Shown here: positions 1 to 10,301 of the stretch, one piece after another | Layout: each line of letters starts with the position of its first letter | Position numbering within the stretch: position 1 is the first letter of the stretch | Source of the DNA: Nepenthes gracilis | Lineage: Eukaryota > Streptophyta > Magnoliopsida > Caryophyllales > Nepenthaceae | Reading direction: 5' to 3' | Length of the DNA stretch: 64,000 nt | Assembly (NCBI GenBank): GCA_033239525.1 | Contig: BSYO01000009.1 | Span: 13,475,299-13,539,298, forward strand | Notes under the pieces: model-generated | Databases searched by the model: none | Told to the model about the DNA's origin: nothing | The model's input: only the letters and a program-made list of their open reading frames with translations | Program-made: the position numbers and the translations under genes

Positions 1-78
1 TTAGGATAGGAAGTTGGGCAATCGACCGGGTGAAGGCACTAAGAATTTCAAACCAGAACCAAGTAAGGGGTTCATAAA

Positions 79-215
79 TCCAATCCAGGCAAGTGTACTC
101 ACCTTTTGTTGATCATGTGTTTGATGCAAGTATACTCACCCTTTTAAGATCATGTTTATAATGCAAGCGTACTCCCTGTTTTTAAGTTCATGTTTTTAAT
201 GCAAGTATAACTAAT
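79..215. repeat. Degenerate tandem repeat, 37-47 bp, four copies
   Basis: Units begin with GCAAGTRTACTC-like words at 79, 126, 163 and 201, giving periods of 47, 37 and 38. The first unit holds the AG/GCAAGT motif proposed elsewhere in this window as an LTR splice donor. Confidence 0.6.
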
Positions 216-374
216 GACGTTCAATTATTTCATGATGTTCGCACGCATGTAGTTTAATTATTGTATGATTTAGATGATGACCAGTTATTTATTTATGGAA
301 AAGTAGACTGGCTTTGTAAAGCGACGTATAAGCTCTTTGATTTGAAATCGGTCAGGATTTGAAACCCACCTTAA

Positions 375-560
375 AGAATAATCGAAATCAGCTTTGCATT
401 GTAATTTGAAACCGGCATTAAAGAATAATTGAAATCGGCTTTGCATTGTAATCTGAAACCGGCCTTAAAGAATAATTAAAATCGGCTTTGCATTGTAATC
501 TGAAACCGGCCTTAAAGAATAATTGAAATCGGCTTTGCATTGTATTCTGAAACCGGCAAT
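375..560. repeat. 47-bp tandem repeat, four copies
   Basis: The word TTGCATTGTA recurs at 394, 441, 488 and 535, an exact 47-bp period. Each unit also carries GAAATCGGC and GAAACCGGC. Two shorter 31-bp units of the same CCGGC vocabulary follow at about 615-680. Confidence 0.85.
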
Positions 561-829
561 TACTCTTTGATCTTGAAATCGGCCTTAATCAAAACCGGCA
601 TTTGTATTATGATTTGAAACCGGCATCTGCTTCGTGATTTTGAAACCGGCATCTGCTCCGTGATTTTGAAATCGGCTTTTGTTAAAGGAGCTCCGACATT
701 TTGATGAAAACGACCCCCGGTTTTAAGACATTAAAAGAAAGACCTTATGATGTCCAGTTAATTGCATATTTGACTTTGATTTTCGGAAAAGCATGATTTG
801 CAAAACTTAGTGTTTGATGGTCGAGTAGT

Positions 830-1125
830 TGCAGGCCTTAAATGTAGCCATTATTGAGATATGATGGTCGAGAGCTGCAGACCTTAAATGTTACTGTTTG
901 ATTGGTCATGACTACAGACCTTAAATGTAGCGTTTTGGAGGGTCTTGACTACGGACCTTAAATGTAGCGTTTTGATTGGTCATGACTACGGACCTTAAAT
1001 GTAGCATTTTGAAGGGTCTTGACTACGGACCTTAAATGTAGCACTTTGGAGGGTCTTGACTACGGACCTTAAATGTAGCACTTTGGAGGGTCTTGACTAC
1101 GGACCTTAAGCGTAGCGGGTTTTGA
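830..1125. repeat. 37-bp tandem repeat, six regular copies plus degenerate flanks
   Basis: Units starting GGTCTTGACTACGGACCTTA or a one-base variant lie at 904, 941, 978, 1015, 1052 and 1089, an exact 37-bp period. Two weaker units precede them from about 830. The two units at 1015 and 1052 are almost identical, which points to recent expansion. Confidence 0.9.
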
Positions 1126-1596
1126 CGAAAATAAATTTGGAAACAGAAGCATGTTTTTGAAAATCTAATTACATGATTTTAGAATCTGTTTGCATTGACT
1201 TCGGCCATGTTTTATGAAACTGCATGCATATACGCCTCTATTGCATTCTATTCATGACTATGTATTTGTAAAATACATCTGTCGTTAAAAGTTAATGAAT
1301 ATTAGTATGCTTCCGTACGCTGTTATGGTTTGAGTGATTTGTGATTCCTAGGGGCATCTCAGTTTGTTTTTGGGACCTTCATATCCCACCGATCTCATCT
1401 TGGCCGGTCAAGAGAGAGAACCCATGACCCTCTGGCCGCCAACTCACGAAGTTAGGCCTTACGCGATCCTGTGCACGCGATGTAAAGTATATATAAAAGA
1501 AAAGAAAAATTTTAAGTCCACCTTTTTAACCAAAATATACGATCGGTTTCGACCGACGGGCGGCCGCATGCGGTGGAATGTGGCCGGTCCGTCACA

Positions 1597-2887
1597 AAAT
1601 ATTTGATGATACTAGTGCATTGATTGTTTGTTTATAATGTAGGCCGAAGAAGAAACTACTCGAGTGATGAAAAAGGCTGACCTTTCTTTTGGGACCTTCA
1701 TGAGGTGTTCTGTCTTGAAAAAAGCAACCAACTGCAGTAATAAAGTAGGTCTTACTTACGCTTATTTTTAAAATAGAATTATTTTACAAAGAAATTGAGC
1801 CCATCGTTGAGTTGGAATTATTCTTGTTGGGTATTTACATTTGCTTGCTTCAATTATGACCAGTGGAGCATTTATTGTACTGGATTATTAAAGCTTTGGT
1901 CACTTTTCATGTTTATTTGTATGCTGTCTGATTTCATTTCTAACGCAGAGAGGTGATTTAGGAGTACTGCTACTTATGAAAATTTGTTAAAGAATATGTT
2001 TGGAATTCTGCTTGGTCATTTAAACATCCCAGTCACTGGTTTGATATTACTTTACTATCATCACGATGAATTGACTAGCTTGTCATTGATTTCATTCTTT
2101 GCGGGATAGTTTTTCATCCCCGTCACTCATATTGTATGATTGGGCAATCGTGCATAAGGATCTATATATTTCTTTTCTTGTTTGGATGCTTAATTCTTGT
2201 ATGCGTCTCTGCTGCTTCATTTTGGATTTGGGAATTGTATTCTGCATCTGTAGTTTATGAAACCCCAATAACACATCTAGTAGTGGGATTGAATTGGTTG
2301 ATGCTGAGTTGAACTTTCCTATGCCCTTTGCACATTCATCAAACCCTGCCTTTTCAAATTATCAATTTTATTTAACATTTTTTTAATTAAACAAAAAATT
2401 GACCCTTTTTATCAAAATATGAAAAACAAACCAAAAAAACAATTGTATTCTGCTGCTTCATGAGGATTTCACACACACTTGTTTCACGGTAGTGGGACTT
2501 GCTGGCCGGAGGTGAATGGGAAATTTTAATCAGAACAAAAAATATATTAAACAAAACAAAAAATACCTGAGGCTTTTGATTGAACAATAATTGCGACAAT
2601 GTCTATTATTTGAAGCGAAATTTTTTTTTAATTTCTTGGTAAAAACACAAATCTTGGTAAAAACACAAATCCTAATATGCTGACATGAGCAACAGCACTA
2701 GAAACAATAATCAAGGAAACAACTCCAAGCAGAAAGCAAAAGAGGGGAGAGGAGGAGATAATGAGCAATGAATTCCTTCAAGAGTTCATGACACGCAAAC
2801 CTACATGGCAACCAGTAGTGCAATAATCTCTGAAAATTCATTAAGTCATCCAACTAAAAAGGAAGAAAAAAACAGAAACATATGACC
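1597..2887. other. Gene-free spacer between two retroelements
   Basis: AT-rich sequence with no convincing gene. A stretch at about 1643-1731 is flanked by an AG and a GT-like step and reads open for 30 codons, so it could be an exon remnant. It matches no family I recognise. The other short open frames here have no domain signature. Confidence 0.4.
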
Positions 2888-2892
2888 ATTTG
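2888..2892. repeat. Target site duplication ATTTG, left copy
   Basis: ATTTG directly precedes the LTR start TGTTGGG and is repeated exactly at 8410-8414 after the right LTR. Five bp is the normal Copia duplication length. Confidence 0.95.
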
Positions 2893-3607
2893 TGTTGGGT
2901 TATTGGTCACTCCCGTATGGGCCCATACCCACTTGATGTGACGGATGGAGGTAAATATCCTCACCGCATGAAGAAGGCCCGAGTTGCGCCTGTTGGGCGC
3001 TCAAGCCGCGTTTCCAGTAAGCCCCCGCTCGTTGCTCGCCTGATTGTCGCTCGAGCCCAAATTCCAGTAGCATGCTGCTCGCTGTGTGCCCGAATGGCGC
3101 TCAAGCGCAGGCCTGCGCCCAATGCGCGCTCGACGGGCCCTCGAGCACGCCTATTATATAAAACGCGCACTTTGCATTTTTAGATTATTCCAATCAATTT
3201 TGAGCGTCGTTCCAGAGAAGAAAAGGAGAGAGAAGAAGGAGAAGAGGAAGATTTGAGCCTCCGTTTAGATTTTCAATCGAGTTTCAATTTTCGGTAATCA
3301 CACGTACAAAATTCTTACTGCTGAGAAGAACATCTGTCGGGTTTTATCTCTACTCTTGCTCTTTATATTTCTTGTACGGGTTGTGTAAAACTAGTTGATA
3401 TTGATTCTTGTGATTAGGGGTTTGTATAACCGATCAACTGTTGCTAGTGAAAATTTCGGACTCTGTGTCCCGTGATTTTGCTCCCTCGTTTCATAAGGAG
3501 TTTTCGACGTAAAAATCGTGCCTTTATTACTTGTGGTTGTTTATTTTGTGCATGCTATCATCTACTACGTGTTTCATCGCGGTTTAAACAAGTAATTAAT
3601 TCTAACA
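2893..3607 (+). repeat. 5' LTR of the Tork-type Copia element
   Basis: 715 bp, TGTTGGG to CTAACA. A GC-rich block with GCTCAAGC and CTCGAG words (about 2990-3150) lies just upstream of a TATA box (TATATAAA, 3155-3162). It aligns along its whole length to 7685-8409. Confidence 0.93.
3155..3162 (+). promoter_or_regulatory. TATA box of the Copia 5' LTR
   Basis: TATATAAA sits about 260 bp into the LTR, directly after the GC-rich CTCGAG block. The matching box in the 3' LTR is at 7948-7955. Confidence 0.7.
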
Positions 3608-3622
3608 ATTGGTATCAAAGCT
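3608..3622 (+). promoter_or_regulatory. Primer binding site (initiator Met tRNA)
   Basis: ATTGGTATCAAAGC directly follows the 5' LTR. The TGGTATCA core is the usual complement to the 3' end of plant initiator-Met tRNA used by Copia elements; one base differs from the common form. Confidence 0.9.
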
Positions 3623-3659
3623 TTTGGTTCGTGTTGGGTATTGTGATTTGTTTGAATCG

Positions 3660-4403
3660 ATGGAGGCCGAAAATAAGATGATGTGTTTGAATGGTACGAA
3701 CTATGATATTTGGCGCAGCAAGATGAAGGACTTGATGCTTGTGAAATCGATGCACCATCCAGTTTTTTCTATGCGAAAATCGGAATCAATGTCAGAGGAG
3801 GATTGGACATTTGAGCATAAACAAGTTTGTAGTTATATTAGGCAACTTGTTGATGACAATGTATATAATCACATCCAGAATGAGACACATGCAAGGACTT
3901 TGTGGCAGAAACTTAAAACACTTTATGCCTCAAAGACCGGTAACAATAAACTGTTTCACTTGATGAAGCTTATGCAAGTAAGGTACAAGGAGGGCTCATC
4001 TGTCGCCGATCACTTAAATGAGTTTCAAGGATGCGTTGATCAATTGAGTGGCATAAGTATAAAATTTGATGATGAACTACTGGGTTTGTGGCTTCTGACA
4101 ACTTTACCAGACTCCTGGGAGGTGGTAAGGATTACTGTCGCCAATTTAGCTCCAAACGACGTGGTAACTCTTGAGATAGCAAAGAGAGTGGTGTTGAATG
4201 AAGAGATGAGATGTCGATCATAGGGTACTTCCTCTACCCACTCCGAAGTGCTAGTCTCCGAGTCACGGGAAAGAAATAAAAGGCGTGGTCCTAGACCTGC
4301 AGAGAATGGCCAAAGCAAATCCAGATCGAGGTATCAGAACCTCGAGTGCCATTATTATAGAAAGAAGGGACACATCAAGAAATATTGCTACAAGTGGAAG
4401 TGA
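3660..4403 (+). pseudogene. Copia gag (nucleocapsid), broken
   Basis: Gag forms the virus-like particle and binds the element RNA. The start is taken as the ATG at 3660, the first Met after the PBS. The N-terminal part has the UBN2-type Copia gag pattern, with a GTNYDIW motif near residue 12 and LWQKLKTLYA further on. The frame is cut by TAG at 4221-4223 and TGA at 4401-4403, but the same frame continues through both. The zinc knuckle at 4347-4388 has Tyr where the second Cys of CX2CX4HX4C should be, so metal binding would be lost even with the stops ignored. Confidence 0.85.
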
Positions 4404-4934
4404 GAGAATGCTGAGAGTAATGAGAAGAAGGCTGACAAGGCTCGAGATAAAGAAAGAGCTACTGTTGTTACCGGGAGTGACCTTTGGCTGGTGTATCAGG
4501 AGGATGAGGTGGTAAATCTGGCTAATCTTGAGAGAAGTTGGGTGGTGGATAGTGGTGCTTCACTTCATGTCACGTCACGGAAAGAGTTCTTCACATCATA
4601 CACTCTTCACGATTTTGGAGTGTTGAAAATGGACAATGAAGATATGTCCCGTATTGCTGGCTATGGTGATGTGTGTCTTGCCATAAATAATGGAACCAAG
4701 TTGCTGTTGAGGGATGTTAGACATGTCCCGGATATTCGACTGAATCTGATCTTGACTGGTAGGTTTGACGATGAGGGCTTTTGTAGCACGTTCTGCGTAG
4801 GAGTATGGAAGCTGACTAGAGGGTCTCTAGTTATGGCTCGGGGCAGCAAAGTTTTCAACTTATATGTATTGCAAGCCTCGATTATAGCGGGAGATGTGCA
4901 TGTCACTAGAGATGAGGATCTTTCAGATTTGTGA
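4404..4934 (+). pseudogene. Copia aspartic protease region
   Basis: This segment is open in the gag frame from 4404 to a TGA at 4932-4934. It has the catalytic motif DSGA (within VVDSGASLHV, about 4548-4570) and the Tork-type sequence after it, including DVRHVPDIRLN. The protease cleaves the polyprotein. The ending TGA falls where the family has the Trp of the LWH motif that opens the pre-integrase domain, so it is most simply a TGG to TGA change. Confidence 0.88.
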
Positions 4935-5600
4935 CACCATCGGTTGAGTCACATGGGTGATAAGTGCCTGAACTGTTTAGCCAAGAAAAATTACCTTCGG
5001 GGTATAAAAACAGCTTAACTGAAGACTTGCTCTCATTGCATGGCTGGAAAGTAACGACGGATCTCATTTAATGGCAATTCATCTGCAAGGAAGACTGATC
5101 TTCTTGAATTGGTCCACACCGACTTATGTGGCCCGTTCAAGGTGAAGACTCTTGGAGGAGCCCATTCAAGGTGAAGACTCTTGGAGGAGTACTTTACTTC
5201 ATCACATTCATTGATGACTGCTCTCGAAAATTATGTGTGTATCCGCTAAAATCGAAGGATCAAGCTTTTATATTCTTCAAACATTTTCATGCCTTGGTTG
5301 AGAGGCAAATAGGGAAGAAACTAAAATACATCCAAAGTGAAATGGTGGGGAGTACATCGGAGCGTTTGATGAGTATTGCCGATCTCATGGAATTCGTCAT
5401 CAGAAGACTCCACCAAAGACACCGTAACTAAATGTGGTAGCCGAACGGATGAATGGGATTTTGATGGAGAGGGTCCGATGTGTGCTTTTGGAAGCGAAGC
5501 TCCCTGGCTCATTTTGGGGAAAGCCTTGAGGGCCGTGGCTCATGTCGTCAATCTGTCACCGCACGGTACCTTGAATGGAGAAGTGCCTGAAAAGATATGA
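4935..5600 (+). pseudogene. Copia integrase (zinc-binding and core), frameshifted
   Basis: The pre-integrase zinc motif HHRLSH...CSHC is readable from 4935, with TAA stops at 5016-5018 and 5052-5054. A 29-bp tandem duplication (5132-5160 and 5161-5189) shifts the frame, and the core continues in the new frame from YFITFIDDCSRKLCVYPLK. A second frame change lies near 5370-5430. Further on, the AERMN-like region and the conserved EALRAVAHVVNLSP block (about 5515-5570) are readable. Integrase inserts the cDNA; this copy is inactive. Confidence 0.88.
5132..5189 (+). repeat. 29-bp tandem duplication inside integrase
   Basis: Two adjacent 29-bp units, 5132-5160 and 5161-5189, differ by one base. 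The length is not a multiple of three, so the integrase frame changes exactly here. Confidence 0.95.
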
Positions 5601-6125
5601 ACCGAAAAAGATGTATCTTACGATCACTTGTGGGTATTTGGATGTAAAGTTTTTGTTCACGTTCCCAAAGATGAAAGGACCAAGTTAGAGTCAAAGACCA
5701 AACAGTATATATTTCTCAGTTATGGGGAAGATAAGTTTGGATATCGACTGTATGATCCGATTGAGAAGAAACTGGTTCTATCTAGGGATGTCGTGTTTGT
5801 CTAGAACGAGACTATAGAGGATATCGGCAAAGGTTCAGAGTCTGTATCCAAGAATGATGACAGTCGGGTATGTGATTCAGATCTTACAACGGCACCTGTT
5901 CGTTATCAAAGTGAAAGTCAAGGCAATGCTGAAGATGAAGAAGATCACGAGACCGTAGTGCCCAATAAAGATGAGGATGAGGTTATTCCTCCTGATACTG
6001 CCAAGCCTATCGAGATTGTTCAACTCCAACGATCTACGAGAGATTGAAAACCCTCTACTCATCTGTCGGACGAGGAGTATGTGTTACTCACAGACAGATG
6101 AGAGTCTGAATGCTTTGAGAAAGCA

Positions 6126-6775
6126 ATGGAGGACGAACATAAGGCGGAGTGGATGGAAGTTATGCGAGAAGAGATGGTGTCGCTGCATGAAAATCACACG
6201 TTTGAGTTGACGAGGCTACCAAAGGGAAGACGAGCATTGAAGAATATGTGGGTCTTTAGGTTGAAGACAAAAGAAAACAGCTCACAACCGAGGTACAAAG
6301 TGAGACTGGTTGTGAAGGGCTTCAATCAACGGAAAGGTATTGACTTCGACAAGATCTTTGCACTAGTGGTAAAGATGTCTTCTATTCGAGTAGTCCTCGG
6401 GTTGGCTACATTCTTGACCTGGAGGTAGAATAGATGGAAGTGCGGACGGTGTTTCTTCATGGTGATCTTGAAGAAGAAATCTACATGGAGCAACCGGAGG
6501 GATTCCTAGTCAAAGGGAAGGAGAACTTAGTGTGTTATCTCAAGAAGAGTCTGTATGGCTTGAAACAAGAACCAAGGCAATGGTATAGGAAGTTTGAATC
6601 TGTCATGGTAAATTAGGGATATCAGAAAACGACCTCAGATCATTGTGTTTTCATTCAGACCTTTTCAGATGATGATTTTGTTGTTCTTTTGTTCTATGTG
6701 GATGATATGCTGATTGTTGGGCGTAATACTTCTCGAATCACAGAGTTAAAGCGATAGCTTGGGAAGTCCTTTGCT
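6126..6775 (+). pseudogene. Copia reverse transcriptase, broken
   Basis: The RT starts with the EWMEVMREEMVSLHENHTFEL region and has KMWVFRLK-like and YKVRLVVKGFNQRKGIDF blocks. One base is lost or gained near 6411-6415, after which the frame changes, with a TAG just before the MEVRTVFLHGDLEEEIYM block. The active-site YVDD is at 6695-6706. TAG stops lie at 6614-6616 and near 6757. Several stops are at positions where the family usually has Gln, consistent with C to T decay. Confidence 0.9.
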
Positions 6776-7675
6776 ATGAAAGATTTAGGACCGGCAAAGA
6801 AAATTCTGGAAATTAGAATTTTTTGTGACCGTAAATCAAGGAAGCTATGGATGTCACAAGAGAGCTATGTGGAGAAAGTGCTTCAGCGCTTCAACATAAA
6901 AAAGTCAAAATCAGTGAGCACACCGTTGGCCAATCACTTCAACTTAAGCAATTGTCAATGTCCTTCTACCGAAGATGAAAAGGCATATATGAAAGGCATG
7001 CCCTATTCTTCAATCGTGGGTAGCCTAATGTATGCCATGGTGTGTACGATACCAGATATAGCTTATATTGTTGGAGTTGTCAGTCGACTCTTGTCAAACA
7101 CCGGTAAGGAGCATTGGTCCATGATAAAATGGATTTTAAAGTATCTCCGAAGAACTTCTAAACTGTGTTTGTGCTTTGGAAGCAACGTGCCCCTTCTAGT
7201 TGGATATACTGATGCAGATATGGTAAGTGATGTCGACTCACGGAAGTCTACTTCGGGATATTTAGTCATATTTACGGGAGGAGCCGTTTCCTGGCAATCG
7301 AGATTGCAGAGGTGTGTTGCTATCTCAATTACTGAAGCAAAATTCATCGCTATTACAGAGGCAAGCAAGGAGATGCTATGGATGAAGAAATTCATTTGGA
7401 AACTTGGTCTCAAGCAGAAACGATATGTGTTGTTTTGTGGTAATCAAAGTGCGATTCATCTTAGCAAGAACTCGTCTTTTCACGCCAAATCAAAGCATAT
7501 CGATGTAAGGTATCAATGGGTGCGGAATGTTATTGACACAGGTTCGTTGGTGCTAGAAAAGATCGGGACCGAGGAGAATAGATCAGATATGATGACTAAG
7601 GCATTACAAGAGGGGAAGCTTGAAACTTGTTGTTCAATTGCCGGGATGACGATGAATGGCCCCATATGGTCATGA
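6776..7675 (+). pseudogene. Copia RT C-terminus and RNase H
   Basis: This is a 299-codon open stretch, still intact at its C-terminal end. It has MKDLGPAKKILEI, the RNase H motifs GYTDAD and DSRKSTSGYL, the TEAKFIAITEASKEMLWMKKF block, and KSKHIDVRYQWVR with ENRSDMMTKAL at the end. RNase H degrades the RNA strand during reverse transcription. It ends nine bases before the 3' LTR, as usual for this group. It is not expressed as a functional part because the upstream frame is broken. Confidence 0.92.
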
Positions 7676-7684
7676 GGGAAAGTT
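7671..7684 (+). promoter_or_regulatory. Polypurine tract
   Basis: CATGAGGGAAAGTT immediately precedes the 3' LTR, with AGGGAAAG as its core. It overlaps the end of the RNase H reading frame. Confidence 0.7.
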
Positions 7685-8409
7685 TGTTGGGTTATGGGTC
7701 ACTCCCGTGTGGGCCCATGCCCACTTGATGTGGCGGATGGAGGTTAATATCCTCACAGCATGAAGAAGACTTGAGTTGCGCCTGTTGGGCACTTGAGCCG
7801 CGTTTCCAATATGCCCCTGCTCGTTGCTTGCTTGATTGTCGCTCGAGCCCAATTCCAGTAACATGCCGCTCGTTGTGTGCCCGAATGGCGCTCGAGCGCA
7901 GGCCTGCGCCCGATGCATTCTCGACGGGCGCTCGAGCGCGTGCCTATTATATAAAACACACATTTTGCGTTTTTAGGTTATTCCAATCAATTTTGAACGT
8001 CGTTCCAGAGAAGAAAAAGAGAGAAAAGAGAGAGAAGAAGGAGAAGAGGAAGATTTGAGCCTCCGTTTAGGTTTTCAATCAAGTTGTAGTCTTCGGTAAT
8101 CACACGTACGAAGTTCTTACTGTTGAGAAGAACATCTGTCGGGTTTTATCTCTACTCTTGCTCTTTATATTTTTTCTATGGGCTGTGTAAAGTTAGTTGA
8201 TATTGATTCTTGTGATTTGGGATTTATGTAACCGATCAACTATTACTAGTGAAAATTTTGGACTCTGTGTCTCGTAGTTTTTCTCCCTCGTTTCATAGGG
8301 AGTTTTCCATGTGAAAATCGTGCCTTTATTGTTTGTGGTTGTTTATTTTGTGCATGCTATCATCTACTATGTATTTTCTCACGATTTAAACAAGTAATTA
8401 ATTCTAACA
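7685..8409 (+). repeat. 3' LTR of the Tork-type Copia element
   Basis: 725 bp, TGTTGGG to CTAACA, aligned to 2893-3607 over its whole length with many substitutions. It has a TATA box at 7948-7955 and a GC-rich block with two GCGCTCGAGCGC words at about 7888-7942. Open frames within it are LTR sequence, not genes. Confidence 0.93.
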
Positions 8410-8414
8410 ATTTG
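8410..8414. repeat. Target site duplication ATTTG, right copy
   Basis: Exact match to 2888-2892. Confidence 0.95.
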
Positions 8415-9479
8415 CACAGGCAGCCTATTGCATTGTGATTTAAACCACCAAACTCTAGGTAACAATAGAGCAATTTATCAAAATAATGATAAAATAATAC
8501 CAAACAGAGTATGAAAATATGAAATTCTTATAAATTACGATTCCCCGGATCAGATGACCAACTCCTGTAGCTAACAGTTCTCTTAAAATAGTGAACAGCT
8601 TTAAATGTATGTTTCATGATACTCTTATTCGTGCATCGAAGAGGCATTTGACAGAGAAAAGGCAAGAGTTGCCAACAAGACGCAGCATACAAGATCATTT
8701 GCTTGAAAAGTTCAAGCATTGTAATGATGATAATGTAGATTTCATTTCCCTTTCATTCAATGTAGCATTGTAATGTCCATATTTTCAGTTATACTTTAAC
8801 ATAACACAAGTAATTGACCTTGAGAATGCAATTAACCAATTAAATGATAAAAGTATCCAAGAAATGGATGGTGACTCATCATTTAGGCTTTAGGTAGTTT
8901 GCTTGTCATAATTACCTAGATCTTTTAATGATGATAATGAATAACATTATTCAGACCCTATTACTTGGTTGTGTACTTTATATGTTACTCATTGAAAGTA
9001 AAAGTTATAAAGCCGTTTGATAAGAATAGAAAGCGAACTCATGATCAATCTAGTAGGCCGGCCAGCAGAATGACGAGTCAATCTAAAGCTTTAAAGGGCC
9101 AGCGGGGTTTCTCTTCCTCAACTGATCATATGTTAAAATAAGTGGATGTTAGATCCTTCGAGAAGATGTCAAAAACATTATTTTTCATATTTGTTTAATT
9201 TATTCCTAAATATGATTAGATTATATTAAAATATCTAGAATTATATTATAGTTATTTGTAAAATAACTCATTGTTTATAACAGTCAAATATCTACAAAAA
9301 TAAAAGACCAAATCAAATGATCTCATTCAAAAGAGGCATATATACAAGTTCAAGTTCAGCTTATAAATTTTAAATTCAAATATATTTTATTAAATTATAA
9401 AAATACTTACATTAATGCTATCTATTGTTTAATTTATTTATGATGCTAAATAAATAGATTTTTGGATCTGTCTTTCCAG
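8415..9479. other. AT-rich spacer
   Basis: No gene is supported. A 60-codon frame at 8591-8773 has no recognisable domain. The last part (about 9420-9479) reads like an intron ending in TCTTTCCAG before the CLU/REC-like exon. Confidence 0.4.
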
Positions 9480-9637
9480 GTTGAACTTGCGGACAAGCTT
9501 CCTTATGTGCAGTCACTATATACACATGAAATGATTGTTCGTGCCTACAAGCATATATTGTAAGTAGTAGTGGTAGTAATCGACAATGTTGATGACCTCG
9601 CTGATGCAATGGCAACATGCCTAAATGTATTACTAGG
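9480..9637 (+). pseudogene. CLU/REC-type gene exon remnant, left part
   Basis: After an acceptor-like TCTTTCCAG, the frame VELADKLPYVQSLYTHEM...KHIL and NVDDLADAMATCLNVLLG matches the eIF3-p135/TIF31-like domain of plant CLU family proteins (REC/TSS/FRIENDLY group), from family knowledge. An in-frame TAA at 9561-9563 falls where the family has Gln. The neighbouring Ala to Val changes fit C to T decay. The exon is cut at CTAGG by the Sirevirus insertion and resumes at 19093 in the same frame once the duplicated CTAGG is counted once. CLU proteins act in mitochondrial or plastid distribution. This piece is non-functional, and no other exon was found nearby. Confidence 0.72.
9633..9637. repeat. 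Target site duplication CTAGG, left copy
   Basis: CTAGG precedes the LTR terminus TGAAAAAGC and is repeated exactly at 19088-19092. Confidence 0.95.
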
Positions 9638-9643
9638 TGAAAA

Positions 9644-9658
9644 AGCACGTTTCGTGCT
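9644..9658 (-). other. Small perfect hairpin at LTR end
   Basis: AGCACG-TTT-CGTGCT, a 6-bp stem and 3-nt loop, lies six bases inside the LTR terminus. The right LTR has the same arrangement from about 18122. Confidence 0.6.
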
Positions 9659-10292
9659 AACATGTTTTGTCCCCGTTAAAAATATAGCGGAAGAAACAAT
9701 AAATAATAAATATCTAATACACGTAAAAGATATTTAACACTAGATGCATACGAGACTAACAATCATGCACAATATAATAATGACAAGCAATAGAGATAAA
9801 GACACAATTTTTTTGGTGACGAAATGAAAACTCGATACCCACGGTATCGAGAAAAACACTCCGGGCTTCAACGGCCAGGGAAGCAATGCACTATGAAAAT
9901 CAACTTATAGACCGGGTGGTAACGACGCGCTAACCTAGCCGACTTACTCCCGTCACTTGATCCCTACCAAGGAACTCCTTGGATTTGCCCGCGGCAACGG
10001 AACCGGACACCTTCCGGTCTTCACGTCAATTTTCCCTCGAACCACTTGAATTTCCAATCACGAACAAGTCTCCTTCTTTACGAACCAAAGTCTCCAACAA
10101 TGGTAGAAGGCAAAGTTTTAATGGTTAAAGAAGGTGGGTGAGAAAACTAGTTTGAACATGTAGAGTACTCTTGTAGTAGTTAGTTTTCTCAAGAGAAGAA
10201 ACAATGATCTTGAAGCATGAGAGGATTTTCTTCTCAAAGAGGCACGCACATCAGTTCTCCAGAATTCCTAGGGTTCAAAAATATAAGTCCAA

Positions 10293-10301
10293 TATTTATA
10301 G
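10293..10301 (-). promoter_or_regulatory. TATA box, Sirevirus 3' LTR
   Basis: TATTTATAG on the + strand reads CTATAAATA in element orientation. The functional copy in the 5' LTR is at 18771-18779. Confidence 0.7.

Larger units (their letters stand above)
1..1596 (+). mobile_element. Partial Ty3-type LTR, truncated by window start
   Basis: The segment ends in GTCACA at 1591-1596, like the LTR ends of elements A, B, C and D further right. It contains the same AGGCAAGTGTA leader motif (77-87) seen in those LTRs and two tandem arrays rich in CCGG/ATCGG words. No gag or pol sequence is present. It may be a solo LTR or the 3' LTR of an element lying to the left; the window edge prevents a decision. 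The short open frame at 1364-1606 has no recognisable domain and is treated as LTR sequence. Confidence 0.5.
2893..8409 (+). mobile_element. Complete but decayed Tork-type Copia retrotransposon
   Basis: The element is 5517 bp and is bounded by ATTTG target duplications. It has two LTRs starting TGTTGGGTTAT and ending CTAACA, a PBS matching initiator-Met tRNA, a purine tract before the right LTR, and gag-PR-INT-RT-RNaseH in the Copia order. The protease/pre-integrase block and RT resemble the Tork/Tnt1 lineage (family knowledge). The polyprotein is broken by at least seven stop codons, a 29-bp duplication and further small indels, so this copy cannot be autonomous. The LTRs have many differences, including an 8-10 bp length difference, so it is older than the Sirevirus at 9638. 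Confidence 0.95.

Noticed and set aside
1643..1731. Possible 30-codon exon between AG and GT-like sites
   Set aside because: No family match and no neighbouring exon; kept only as a remark.
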